Part shown: positions 1 to 8,105 of the stretch, one piece after another
How the letters are laid out: the number at the start of each line of letters is the position of its first letter
Numbering within the stretch: position 1 is the first letter of the stretch
Notes under the pieces: model-generated
What the model was told of the DNA's origin: nothing
Database searches by the model: none
What the model saw: only the letters and a program-made list of their open reading frames with translations
Made by a program: the position numbers and the translations under genes
Assembly (NCBI RefSeq): GCF_029952445.1
Contig: NZ_JAQPPK010000012.1
Coordinates: 62,001-126,000, forward strand
Origin: Paenarthrobacter nitroguajacolicus
GTDB taxonomy: Bacteria > Actinomycetota > Actinomycetes > Actinomycetales > Micrococcaceae
Direction: 5' to 3'
Length of the DNA: 64,000 nucleotides

Positions 1-38
1 TTGGCTGGCCCTTAATGCGTACGGGCGTTGTGAGCGAT

Positions 39-1385
39 TTAGGCCAACAAAGAATTCATGGCATTGATGAGTGTGGTTTCCACTCCGTTGGTTCCCGCTT
101 TGAAATGCGCAATATGCCCATAGACGGTCATTGAACCACCGGCAATGCCCGGGAAGTCAGGCTCCCATCCGCCCTCATAGCTTCCCAAAGGCATGGACGA
201 GGGAAAGAATTCATTGCTGGGGATATAGCAGCACGACTCATTCGCGTATCCACCCACGATGATTCCGTTGGTTCCGCCATTATTGTTCCGGAAGTAGGCG
301 GCATAACCACTGACCAGTTCACCGCCGATCATGGCAATCTTCAACTGTGGGCTGCCATTGAACTTCCACACCTGGAACGGCGAAGGAACGGCAGTAGCAA
401 CACTGTTGCTGTCAATGCGCCCGATCATCACTTGGGCATGGCGCTGGTACCACTGGGGCTGCCCGTTGGGGTTCGCCAGCCTGGCCACGTACGCTGCCCT
501 CACGGCAGCGAGATTGCCCGCCGTGGGTGTAATGTCCAAAGGCAGTTGGACCTCCTGGTATCGGGTGACCAACGGTCCACTCAGCGCCCGGCCAGCAGAC
601 TGCATGTTGTTGTGCACTGTCGCCCCCAGGGCATCGCCGTGCTGGTCCCTGAGCTCCCAACTACGGACTCCCCCAGGATCCTGGTCACCGGCGGGACCCT
701 GGATAAACATCGCAAAGCAGTCGGCGTTCCTGTTCTCGATGTAGTTGCAAGCGCCAGCCGCAAAGTCTCCGTCGAACAATGTGCGCAGCCCCGCGCTGAT
801 GGGGTGACACCCATAGCTGAAGATCACGGCAGCCGGGGTACCGTTTGAACGCCTGGCCACCAGGATGGGAACAGCAGTCTCGGTATAGGGCAGGCCAACC
901 CTGTTCGCAGCGAAATTCTGGCTCGACACTTTGTAGTCGAAAGTCACCGCCGTTTCGTCAGCGTCCAAGGCTTCCTGCGCCAGATCCACGATGGTGTCTT
1001 CAAGGTCGGCGCTGTAGGAGCGAACCAACCCGAGATCGGACAAGCCGTAGGCCATATAGGGGTGGAGGGTATCGATCAGGACGGGCCCGTTATGGGTGTG
1101 GGTGGCCTGGATCAGAATGTCGCTGCTGGCCCAGCCGGAAAGTCCGATGATCCTGTCGCGGATCCTCTGATGCATGGCCCTCGGCAACGCCAGGACGTCC
1201 AGGCTGATGATGATGTGCGGATTCGCATCTTCCCAGATCACGATGGCCCGCGCATACAGGGGCTCGAAAGGCGAGCTGCTTGTTGCCTCGCGGCCACCGT
1301 CCGTGGAACCGTATCCCGCCATGTAGGGATTGGTGCTTAGCGACGGCGTTATGTCAGCGCTTGCAGTTCCAATTCGAAACGCCAT
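39..1385 (-). CDS. neutral/alkaline ceramidase-like protein (N-terminal domain only)
   Basis: A 448-residue protein resembling the N-terminal catalytic domain of neutral/alkaline non-lysosomal ceramidases. It begins directly with the domain (MAFRIGTASADITPS) and shows no signal peptide, so a cytoplasmic location is inferred. Visible family motifs are the zinc-type QATHTHNGP (about residue 95) and SYGCHPISAG (about residue 190). The region where true ceramidases carry the nucleophile serine in GDVSPN reads GPAGDQDPGG here, so the serine is replaced by aspartate and amide hydrolysis of ceramide is doubtful. The C-terminal domain of full-length ceramidases (usually 650 or more residues in all) is absent. 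A GAGGAG ribosome site precedes the ATG. Its substrate is unknown. Confidence 0.75.
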   Translation of the reverse strand: MAFRIGTASADITPSLSTNPYMAGYGSTDGGREATSSSPFEPLYARAIVIWEDANPHIIISLDVLALPRAMHQRIRDRIIGLSGWASSDILIQATHTHNGPVLIDTLHPYMAYGLSDLGLVRSYSADLEDTIVDLAQEALDADETAVTFDYKVSSQNFAANRVGLPYTETAVPILVARRSNGTPAAVIFSYGCHPISAGLRTLFDGDFAAGACNYIENRNADCFAMFIQGPAGDQDPGGVRSWELRDQHGDALGATVHNNMQSAGRALSGPLVTRYQEVQLPLDITPTAGNLAAVRAAYVARLANPNGQPQWYQRHAQVMIGRIDSNSVATAVPSPFQVWKFNGSPQLKIAMIGGELVSGYAAYFRNNNGGTNGIIVGGYANESCCYIPSNEFFPSSMPLGSYEGGWEPDFPGIAGGSMTVYGHIAHFKAGTNGVETTLINAMNSLLA

Positions 1386-1599
1386 AAAAGATCACTCCTC
1401 GATTGTGCGCAACGGGTGACCTTCGTTTGCCACCAAACAAAGTCAGCTTCCCGAAAACGTTGAAATGCCAATGCGCGGGACCATCTTCATTACACCATGT
1501 GGGCCCGCAATTTAGTGTGGATAAAGATGACGAAACTACATATGAAAGTGGTGTTCCGTTTAGCCATTTTGGGCCGGTTCACCCAATCCGTGCAGCGCG

Positions 1600-2142
1600 T
1601 CAGCCAACCACAGCGGTCTTGAGCCAACGGGTGAACAGAGCCGCCTGCGGAGCCATTGGCGCCAGCGTCAAGGCGCCTTTCACCACAGGCACACCGTAGG
1701 CAGCCAAGGCGGCCGGGAGGGTTCTGTGATCCGTGCGGGTGCATGCCCTCACGATTCGCAGGCAGAGCTCCGATGCCTGTCCGGGAGGAGCCCCCGCAGC
1801 AACCGCAGCATTTACTGCTGCAGTTTCCTCAGGCGTCAGCACAAGCGGTCCGCTGCCGACGTAAGTCACCTGGCAGTCGGCGATGTGCATGTACCGCGTT
1901 GAAGCCCACACTTCGTCCAGGCTCGAGAACTTGCCTATAAGGCTGCCGTCTTCGGCCGTACAAGTGAATTGATACCGGATCTTCGGCTCAGGGCGCTCGA
2001 CGGCGACCTTATTGTCCGTGGCGACAACAGGCGCCAGATCCAGGCCAGAGAGTTGGGACGTTTTTGTATTGGTTCCTGAACAGCCGGTCAAGGCAATTGC
2101 TGCCACACCGAGCTGAAGAACACTGCGCCTGCGCATGTCCAC
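1600..2142 (-). CDS. putative lipoprotein, paralogue of the next gene
   Basis: A 180-residue predicted lipoprotein. The N-terminus MDMRRRSVLQLG, a short hydrophobic stretch and the lipobox LTGC (Cys21) indicate membrane anchoring on the outer face. The mature part has no recognised domain but aligns over its length with the neighbouring lipoprotein at 2315-2923: a Cys in a Y-x-F/Y-x-C motif, a SSLxEVWA(A/S)T stretch, a central Cys followed by V-x-Y, and a C-terminal (R/L)xCTR. Start is GTG at 2142 (ATG two codons later is possible). The promoter-leader region upstream (to about 2257) is duplicated in inverted orientation at 3020-3200. Function unknown. Confidence 0.65.
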   Translation of the reverse strand: MDMRRRSVLQLGVAAIALTGCSGTNTKTSQLSGLDLAPVVATDNKVAVERPEPKIRYQFTCTAEDGSLIGKFSSLDEVWASTRYMHIADCQVTYVGSGPLVLTPEETAAVNAAVAAGAPPGQASELCLRIVRACTRTDHRTLPAALAAYGVPVVKGALTLAPMAPQAALFTRWLKTAVVG

Positions 2143-2257
2143 CGAGGGATCCCCACTTCATTCGGATGCTCCCCAGCTCCGCATGCATTGGTTATTCGCC
2201 CCAAGCCGTTTCCGGCTGCGTCTTAGTACATCATCCCCTAAATCCTGGATTTGTCAC
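2077..2257 (-). repeat. inverted duplicated leader, copy A
   Basis: This segment covers the untranslated leader and first ~22 codons of the lipoprotein gene at 1600-2142. It matches copy B (3020-3200) in reverse orientation without a gap. The 90 bases just upstream of the start codon differ at only about three positions, whereas the coding part is much more diverged. It contains the gene's presumed promoter and ribosome binding site. No transposase or target-site duplication is evident. Confidence 0.85.
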
Positions 2258-2314
2258 GGCATTTCTTTTCAGACGTGTGAAGGACCGCTTACGCGACGTC
2301 CCACAGGCAGGAAC

Positions 2315-2923
2315 CTACTGTTGCGGAGCGCCGGTCCTGGTGCCGTCCGCCCACCCCTTGATGATCTTCGCCTGGGGCGCGTCCGGACAAAACGCGGCAG
2401 CGGCAACCAATGCCTCGTGCCCGGCTTCCTTGAAACCCCCCGGACCGGTCTCATCGCTGACCCGCGTGCACAAACGCAGTACCTCCAGCATCACGGCAAG
2501 CCCTTCCTCGGGGCGGGCACCAGGGGTCACCGTGGAAATTGCCTGTTCTTCCGCGGAAGTTGGCTCAAAGGGCTGTCCGCCCTCATAGCTGACGTCGCAG
2601 GATGCCATCCGGGTGTAGTTGGTGGCTGCCCACACCTCAGCCAAACTGGACAACTGGACCTCAGGCGACGCGTCCAGGCTGCCGCAGCGGTATGCGTAGC
2701 GGCCAGGCTCGTCGTCGCCGCCAAGTTCAGGCGTTTCAGCAGGCTCACTGGTGGAAACCGTCGGCGGCGATGAAACTTCCGACGGCGGCTGGCTGGGTTG
2801 GGCGCTTGCGCTGACGCTTGCCGAGGGTGAGGCAGTGGCCGACGGAGTTGGCTGTGGCAAGGGCGTGGTGCAGCCGGCCAGCAGCATCACAAGGGGCACT
2901 GCAATCACCAACAGTTTGCGCAT
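2315..2923 (-). CDS. putative lipoprotein, paralogue of the preceding gene
   Basis: A 202-residue predicted lipoprotein. The start is placed at the ATG at 2923 (MRKLLVIAVPLVMLLAGC) because a GGAGG site lies six bases upstream and a classical signal peptide with lipobox LAGC follows. After the anchor comes a Pro/Ser/Thr-rich linker of roughly 50 residues (low complexity, SATASPSASVSASAQPS), then a globular part. That part shares three cysteines and the SSLAEVWAATNY motif with the lipoprotein at 1600-2142, so the two are paralogues from an old local duplication. No enzymatic motif is visible; a surface or binding role is a guess. Confidence 0.7.
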   Translation of the reverse strand: MRKLLVIAVPLVMLLAGCTTPLPQPTPSATASPSASVSASAQPSQPPSEVSSPPTVSTSEPAETPELGGDDEPGRYAYRCGSLDASPEVQLSSLAEVWAATNYTRMASCDVSYEGGQPFEPTSAEEQAISTVTPGARPEEGLAVMLEVLRLCTRVSDETGPGGFKEAGHEALVAAAAFCPDAPQAKIIKGWADGTRTGAPQQ

Positions 2924-3019
2924 TGAAACCTCCATCACCATCGTGCGGGGCCGGCCCCCATGGGTCAAGCACTCCTGGCGCCAATTGGACGCCATGTGGA
3001 CAGTTTCCCCGATCCACTA

Positions 3020-3200
3020 GTGACAAATGGGGAAATTGGTGCAAGATGTACTAAGACGCAACCGGAAACGGTGTGGGGCGAATAACCAATGCATGCGGAG
3101 CTGGGGAGCATCCGAATGAAGTGGGGATCCCTCGGTGGACACGCGCAATCGCAGTGTTCTTCAGCTTGGTTTGGCATGTCTTGCCTTCGCCGGTCGCTCA
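3020..3200 (+). repeat. inverted duplicated leader, copy B (fused to secreted protein gene)
   Basis: Inverted copy of the leader and 5' coding part of the lipoprotein gene at 1600-2142. Positions 3045-3134 match 2232-2143 with about three differences in 90 bases, with identical spacing to the GTG start. In the coding part the frame is kept, but the lipobox cysteine codon has become an arginine codon (LTGC to FAGR). The copy then runs in frame into a second, complete signal peptide of the large protein at 3135-6578. Confidence 0.85.
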
Positions 3201-6200
3201 AGAACCTCTCATCCAACCTCCCGTAACTCGGTCCGCCATGGAGCGGGTACAAGACGGCGTCAACACAAGATCACTGCGGTCCTTGCCACCGCCAGTCTTG
3301 CCACAGCAGCCCTGACAGGTGTGCTGGCCGCCGGACCGGCCTTCGCGGACCAAGCCCGTCAAACCGTGGCCACTGGCCTCACGCAAGCCTCAGGAACAGT
3401 GGTTGACCCCAAGGGCCGGCTGTGGGTTTCTGACGCCCGCGCGGGCTTCTGTCGGGTGACCGAAGCCACCGGAAGTACTGCGGGAGGCATTGAAACCTCT
3501 ACCTGCCTTGGCGGTACCCTCCCCGGACACAAGGACGGCCCTGCCTTGGCCGGAACCCCGGCCATGATTGATCCGACACCTGCGTCCGCTGGCAGTGGCG
3601 ACGAAATCGCGTTCCTGCCGGATGCCGCCGTCGGAAGTTCCGACGTCGTACGCGCCCGCTGGAACAAAGCCACCTCAGTCTTCGATTACAACGGTTCCTT
3701 GACGATCTTCGACAGCGACCTCAGGCCAAATGCCGTCAGTGACGGACCGGACGGCAATATCTACTTGTCGTTTGCCAACGCGCGGTCCATCGTCAAGATA
3801 GTGGACCCGACGGCCCTGCACCCGAGCATCGAATCCATCGCATCGGTCAATTCGAAGTCCCTGGGCTTGGCCGCCACGCACCGCAACAGCGCCGGCAACG
3901 TTGTGGTGTACGTGGCCGAGACATCCGGGCTTACCGTCTTCACGGCGCCCGACGACGGTGTGCTCACAAATTTCGTGCCCGCGCCGCTCTACAACGTCGG
4001 CAAGCCGACTGCGATCTACTATGACTGGCAGTCGCCGCTGGTGCTTTACACGGGAACGGGCGGTGGGACCACAACGGCCGACGCCGGCAAGGACACCATC
4101 TCACGTATCGACTTGAGCACGGACACCGTGGACAACCAATGGGCGCTGGGCTTTAGCAAAGTTGGTGGCCTGGCCATGCGCGACGGCAAGTTGCTGGTGA
4201 TGGAAGATCCCGGGCTGCTTGACCCCGCCAAGCCGAGCGAACGCGGCAGGTTGCTCGCGCTCGGTGGCGTGGTCCCCTCCATCATCAGCGGCCCGACGGC
4301 GGCCAATGGAACCCAGGCCGCGAACCCGGCATTTACCAACGATTCGACCCCGACGTTCACTGTCGCTTCCACCCCTCCAGGCGGAGCACTTGACTGCAGC
4401 TTGCAACTGAGCGCTGCAACGCCGGTATGGCAGGTTTGCACGGGTGGAACCTTCACACCCTCCACCGCCCTGGCCAACGGCGCCTACACGTTCTCGGTAC
4501 GGGCCGCACCGTCAGGCTTGCCCGTTTCACGTTCCTTCACGATCGATGTGACTGCTCCGAGCATGCCAGTGATCACCTCACCCCTTGCCGGGTCGACGGT
4601 CAACGGCAAGCCCGTCCTGGGGGTCACCTCGGATCCGGACTCCACCCTCAGTTGTTCCGTGGACTCCACCACCGTCTTCACGGCCTGCAGCAACGGTTAT
4701 GTCTTCAACCTCGCAACCGCGGGCCAACACGTGCTGGGTGTACGGGCGACGGACATGGCTGGCAACATCAGCCCCGTCGCGTCGGTTACCGTGACGGCTG
4801 ACCTTACGGCTCCACTGGTAACCGTCACTGAACCGGTAGAGGGCGCGACGGTAGGCATTTCGCCATCCTTCACCTTCGCTTCCTCGTCTCCGGACATTGC
4901 GGGCTTCAGGTGCAAGCTGGGCTCCAACGCTTTCACCGAGTGCACATCGCCCAAGGTCTACACAGACGTTCCGAGCGGGCCTGCAACGTTCACAGTGGAA
5001 GCCAGGGACAGCGCGGGAAACACGTCCACGGCGACGAGGAATGTGACCGTTTTCGCTCCCGACACGGTGCCGCCGGTAGTTTCGGCTGACCCTGTTGGAG
5101 GTACTTACGGAGCCAACAAGACCATCAATCTCTCGGTCAATGAAGCGGCTACGATCTTCGTCACCACTGACGGAACGACGCCGACAACCTCCAGCCCGGT
5201 TTATTCAGGGCCTATCCCCCTGACGTCCATGACGCTGAAGTACTTTGCCCGGGACACAGCCGGAAACACCTCATCGGTCGTCACCCAAACGTACGTCCTG
5301 GACAACGTCGCGCCTTCCGTGACCATCTCCCCCGTCGATGGAGCTTACGCTTCCGGACAGCAGGTCACCATAACTGCCACTGAAGCGGGGACCATCTTCT
5401 ACACCACGGATGGCACCCCACCAGCCACATCGGTCAGCGGCACGACCAAGGCGTACAGCGCAGCTTTCCCGCTCACATCCAACACCACCGTCAAAGCGGT
5501 GGCCGTGGATGCCCTGGGGAACGCGTCGGCCGTAACGACCAGGATCTACACCATCCTGGACGCCACGCCCCCGGTGGTAACCGCAACCCCGCCTGGCGGC
5601 AGCTACCCTGCAAACCAGCAGATTACGCTGACCACCAACGAACCGGGCTCAAGTATCTACTTCACCACCAACGGCACCAACCCGACGGCGACCGCTGCCA
5701 ACAAGTACTCCTCCGCCATCACCCTGACAGCGGCCATGACGTTGAAGTACTTCGCAGTTGATGTCTCCAACAACAGTTCGGCAATCGTCACGCAGAACTA
5801 CACGGTGGCCGTACCGCCAACTGCCACCTGGAAGGATTTCACCGGCGACGCCAAGAACGACGTCCTGGCACGGGATAACAGTGGCACTTTGTGGCTCTAC
5901 CCGGGCAACGGATCCGGCGGGTGGCTGGCACAACAATCGGTGGGAACCGGCTGGAACTCGCTGAATATCATCATCCCCACCAAGGACTTCAACGGGGACG
6001 GACGCAGCGACGTGCTGGCGCGGGACACCGGCGGCGTCCTCTGGCTGTACCCCGGCAACGGCACCGGCGGCCTGCAAACGCGGGTCCAAGCCGGCACCGC
6101 ATGGCAGGGGATGACAACGATCCTGGCCCCCGGCGATTTCAGTGGCGACGGAAAGGCTGACGTCCTGGCCAGGGATTCGGCCGGCGTCCTCTGGCTCTAC

Positions 6201-6578
6201 CGTGGCAACGGCACTGGCGGATTTGCCTCCAGCGTCCAGGTCGGAACGGGCTGGAACGCAATGAACGCAATCCTCAGTACCGGGGACTTCAACGGGGACG
6301 GCAAAACCGACGTTTTGGCCAGGGACACCTCGGGCATCCTGTGGTTGTACCCCGGCAACGGAACCGGAGGTTGGCTCAACAGGCTCCAGGTTGGAAGTGG
6401 CTGGAGCGCCATGACCGCAATCCTCGGCCCGGGCGACTTCAACGGCGACGGCAAGAACGACGTCCTGGCCAGGGATGCGGGCGGCAACCTCTTCCTCTAC
6501 CCAGGCAACGGGACCTCCGGGTGGCTCAGCCGCAGTCAAGTGGGCTGGGGTTGGGGAGGATTCACCTCCCTTCCATAG
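3135..6578 (+). CDS. large secreted multidomain protein: propeller, Ig-like, chitobiase-C-like and FG-GAP repeats
   Basis: An 1147-residue exported protein. Residues 1-45 derive from a duplicated lipoprotein start whose lipobox Cys is Arg. Residues ~42-71 form a complete Sec signal peptide (RRQHKITAVLATAS... ending GPAFA before DQA). Then follow an NHL/SMP30-like propeller region (~75-380), Ig-like bacterial domains (~385-645), three chitobiase/hexosaminidase C-terminal-like repeats (~648-892, each with a TTDGTxP or TTNGTNP motif) and five FG-GAP/VCBS repeats (~901-1147). The FG-GAP units carry D-F-x-G-D-x-x-x-D-V-L-A-R-D calcium-type loops. No catalytic motif is seen; an adhesin or carbohydrate-binding surface protein is inferred. 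The only plausible in-frame start is the GTG at 3135 (TTG at 3171 as alternative), because no start codon directly precedes the second signal peptide. Confidence 0.8.
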   Translation: MDTRNRSVLQLGLACLAFAGRSRTSHPTSRNSVRHGAGTRRRQHKITAVLATASLATAALTGVLAAGPAFADQARQTVATGLTQASGTVVDPKGRLWVSDARAGFCRVTEATGSTAGGIETSTCLGGTLPGHKDGPALAGTPAMIDPTPASAGSGDEIAFLPDAAVGSSDVVRARWNKATSVFDYNGSLTIFDSDLRPNAVSDGPDGNIYLSFANARSIVKIVDPTALHPSIESIASVNSKSLGLAATHRNSAGNVVVYVAETSGLTVFTAPDDGVLTNFVPAPLYNVGKPTAIYYDWQSPLVLYTGTGGGTTTADAGKDTISRIDLSTDTVDNQWALGFSKVGGLAMRDGKLLVMEDPGLLDPAKPSERGRLLALGGVVPSIISGPTAANGTQAANPAFTNDSTPTFTVASTPPGGALDCSLQLSAATPVWQVCTGGTFTPSTALANGAYTFSVRAAPSGLPVSRSFTIDVTAPSMPVITSPLAGSTVNGKPVLGVTSDPDSTLSCSVDSTTVFTACSNGYVFNLATAGQHVLGVRATDMAGNISPVASVTVTADLTAPLVTVTEPVEGATVGISPSFTFASSSPDIAGFRCKLGSNAFTECTSPKVYTDVPSGPATFTVEARDSAGNTSTATRNVTVFAPDTVPPVVSADPVGGTYGANKTINLSVNEAATIFVTTDGTTPTTSSPVYSGPIPLTSMTLKYFARDTAGNTSSVVTQTYVLDNVAPSVTISPVDGAYASGQQVTITATEAGTIFYTTDGTPPATSVSGTTKAYSAAFPLTSNTTVKAVAVDALGNASAVTTRIYTILDATPPVVTATPPGGSYPANQQITLTTNEPGSSIYFTTNGTNPTATAANKYSSAITLTAAMTLKYFAVDVSNNSSAIVTQNYTVAVPPTATWKDFTGDAKNDVLARDNSGTLWLYPGNGSGGWLAQQSVGTGWNSLNIIIPTKDFNGDGRSDVLARDTGGVLWLYPGNGTGGLQTRVQAGTAWQGMTTILAPGDFSGDGKADVLARDSAGVLWLYRGNGTGGFASSVQVGTGWNAMNAILSTGDFNGDGKTDVLARDTSGILWLYPGNGTGGWLNRLQVGSGWSAMTAILGPGDFNGDGKNDVLARDAGGNLFLYPGNGTSGWLSRSQVGWGWGGFTSLP
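5835..6578 (+). repeat. five tandem 150-bp FG-GAP/VCBS repeats
   Basis: Repeat starts lie at 5835, 5985, 6135, 6285 and 6435, an exact 150-bp (50-residue) period. Each begins with D-F-(T/N/S)-G-D and continues to DVLARD and LWLYPGNG (LFLYPGNG in the last, LWLYRGNG in the third). The repeats form the C-terminal end of the secreted protein and would fold as propeller blades with a calcium-type loop. Confidence 0.9.
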
Positions 6579-6584
6579 AGGTAC

Positions 6585-6635
6585 ATATAAGGGCAGGGCC
6601 CGGACGCCAGAAGCGTCCGGGCCCTGCCCTTATAT
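6585..6635. terminator. bidirectional intrinsic terminator
   Basis: Perfect 23-bp inverted repeat with a 5-base loop (6608-6612). It has a GC-rich core (GGGCAGGGCCCGGACGC) and A/T-rich ends, placed between the converging ends of the secreted protein gene (6578) and the glycosyltransferase gene (6658). The A/T ends give a U-tract in both directions. Confidence 0.9.
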
Positions 6636-6657
6636 ATGCGCCCTAAGACTACAAGCG

Positions 6658-7614
6658 CTAAGCGCGTTCCTTCATCGGGTGCATGGAGGGTCTGTTGGGG
6701 CTTGCTTGTATATCCAGTTGCAGGGAGACCAGCAGCATTTGTACTCCCAGCACAAAGGGCACGACAGCCAACATCACCGACCCCGCCGTGGGTGAACCCA
6801 CGCTTGCAGCAAGCACCCAGATTCCAGCCACGAGCCCCATCACGATCAGGGCGATGCCGGCAATCAGCAGCAGGGCCACAGCCGAGAAGGACCACACCAT
6901 GTACTTCCACCACACCCGGCGCCAAAAACCGCCGAAGAGCATGGCAAGAAGTTCCGGGATGACTTTGCGGAGCTTGATGCTGGAAACTTCATTTCCGTAG
7001 ACCGCCGGAATGGGCACATCCACAATCGGGACGTCCAAAATGTTCAGGTGGATGAGAAGGTCATTCTCGAAGCTGTAACGCGCGGCCACCTTGTTCATCG
7101 GCAGACGGCGAAGCACCTCGGTCCGAATGGCCGTGTAGCCGTTCTGGGGATCGAAAATGTGCCAGTATCCGGACGCAAGCTTGGTCATGAACGACAAGAC
7201 GATGTTGCCAAAAATACGGTAACCGGGCATGCCCGCAAACGATTCACCAGAGAAGAATCTGTTCGCCTTCGCGAAACCATAGCCATCAACTACAGGATCA
7301 AGCAGCTGCGGAAGGTAATCCGGATCCATCTGCGCATCGCCGGCCATCACAACGTTGATGTCGGAGCCCAGTTCCATGGCAGCCTTGTGGGCCGTCAGTA
7401 CTGCACCACCCACACCCTGATTGACCTCATGGCGGATGAGGGTGACACGGCCGTCGTCTGCGCGACGTGCAGCTCCCGAAGTGTCATCGGGGCTGCAGTC
7501 GTCAACGATGACAATGTCGTCGACGAAATCAGGCATCGTCTCGATGACCTGCGCGATGTGGTTTTCTTCTTTATAGGCCGGTACTACCGCGGCAATTCGA
7601 ACGCCTCGATACAT
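6658..7614 (-). CDS. family 2 glycosyltransferase, polyprenyl-phosphate sugar synthase type
   Basis: A 318-residue GT-A fold glycosyltransferase related to dolichol-phosphate mannose synthases. Motifs are VVPAYKEENHI near the N-terminus, IVIVDDCSPDD for nucleotide binding, GDAQMDPDY as the DxD-type metal site (~residue 92) and FDPQNGYTAIR further on. Two transmembrane helices close the C-terminus (~235-305). It likely transfers a sugar from a nucleotide donor to polyprenyl phosphate on the inner membrane face. It is the last gene of the minus-strand operon that starts at glf, three bases after the GtrA gene. A GtrA/GT2 pair is a known arrangement for lipid-linked sugar side branches. Donor and acceptor are not deducible. 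Confidence 0.85.
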   Translation of the reverse strand: MYRGVRIAAVVPAYKEENHIAQVIETMPDFVDDIVIVDDCSPDDTSGAARRADDGRVTLIRHEVNQGVGGAVLTAHKAAMELGSDINVVMAGDAQMDPDYLPQLLDPVVDGYGFAKANRFFSGESFAGMPGYRIFGNIVLSFMTKLASGYWHIFDPQNGYTAIRTEVLRRLPMNKVAARYSFENDLLIHLNILDVPIVDVPIPAVYGNEVSSIKLRKVIPELLAMLFGGFWRRVWWKYMVWSFSAVALLLIAGIALIVMGLVAGIWVLAASVGSPTAGSVMLAVVPFVLGVQMLLVSLQLDIQASPNRPSMHPMKERA

Positions 7615-7617
7615 CGA

Positions 7618-8103
7618 TTATCCTTCGCTGCTGTTAGGTGTGAGTTTTTGGGCCGGTGGGCCGGAGTCCGCCTGGCCGCCTGTCTGTTCGTCGGCGCTCT
7701 TCAGTTGCTTCTTCTGCGGGAAGATCCAGTGCTTGTAGATGAAGTAGTTCCACCCCATGGTGACAATCGTCGCAACTACTTTACCCACAACGTAACCGGC
7801 GCCCATGAGCTGGAAAAGTTCCACAATTCCCATAACGGCCACGGTATTGAACGCCAGAAGGACGGAGTACCGCAGCACCCCGCCAAGGGCCGTGCCTCCG
7901 CCACTGAAGGCGAAATGCCGCTGGAGGAAGTAATTGAAGAAGAAACTTCCCCAGAATCCGGCACCCGTGGCGAGCCACAAAGGCCAGCCGAAGACCTGGA
8001 AGCACAACGCCAAAAGACCGAGGTCCACAAGGAAGCTCAAGCCACCAACCAGGAGGAACTTGAACAAACTGGAACCCATGAACTTTCCGATGAAAGCCTT
8101 CAT
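7618..8103 (-). CDS. GtrA family membrane protein
   Basis: A 161-residue protein with four predicted transmembrane helices (SLFKFLLVGGLSFLVDLG..., ending with GWNYFIYKHWIFPQKK), the GtrA/PF04138 pattern. A charged, Pro/Ser-rich C-terminal tail of ~30 residues follows. GtrA proteins work with polyprenyl-phosphate glycosyltransferases and are thought to move or present lipid-linked sugars across the membrane; M. tuberculosis Rv3789 is a family member tied to cell-wall arabinogalactan. Here it sits two bases after the large membrane protein gene and three bases before the GT2 gene, so they are probably co-translated. Confidence 0.85.
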   Translation of the reverse strand: MKAFIGKFMGSSLFKFLLVGGLSFLVDLGLLALCFQVFGWPLWLATGAGFWGSFFFNYFLQRHFAFSGGGTALGGVLRYSVLLAFNTVAVMGIVELFQLMGAGYVVGKVVATIVTMGWNYFIYKHWIFPQKKQLKSADEQTGGQADSGPPAQKLTPNSSEG

Positions 8104-8105
8104 GA

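Noticed and set aside
3045..3134. The leader considered as a known c-di-AMP (ydaO-type) riboswitch
   Set aside because: A few short motifs are reminiscent, but the length and conserved core do not fit as far as I can judge by eye.
2077..3200. Inverted repeats around the lipoprotein gene considered as ends of an insertion sequence
   Set aside because: No transposase between them, arms include coding sequence, and no target-site duplication is visible.
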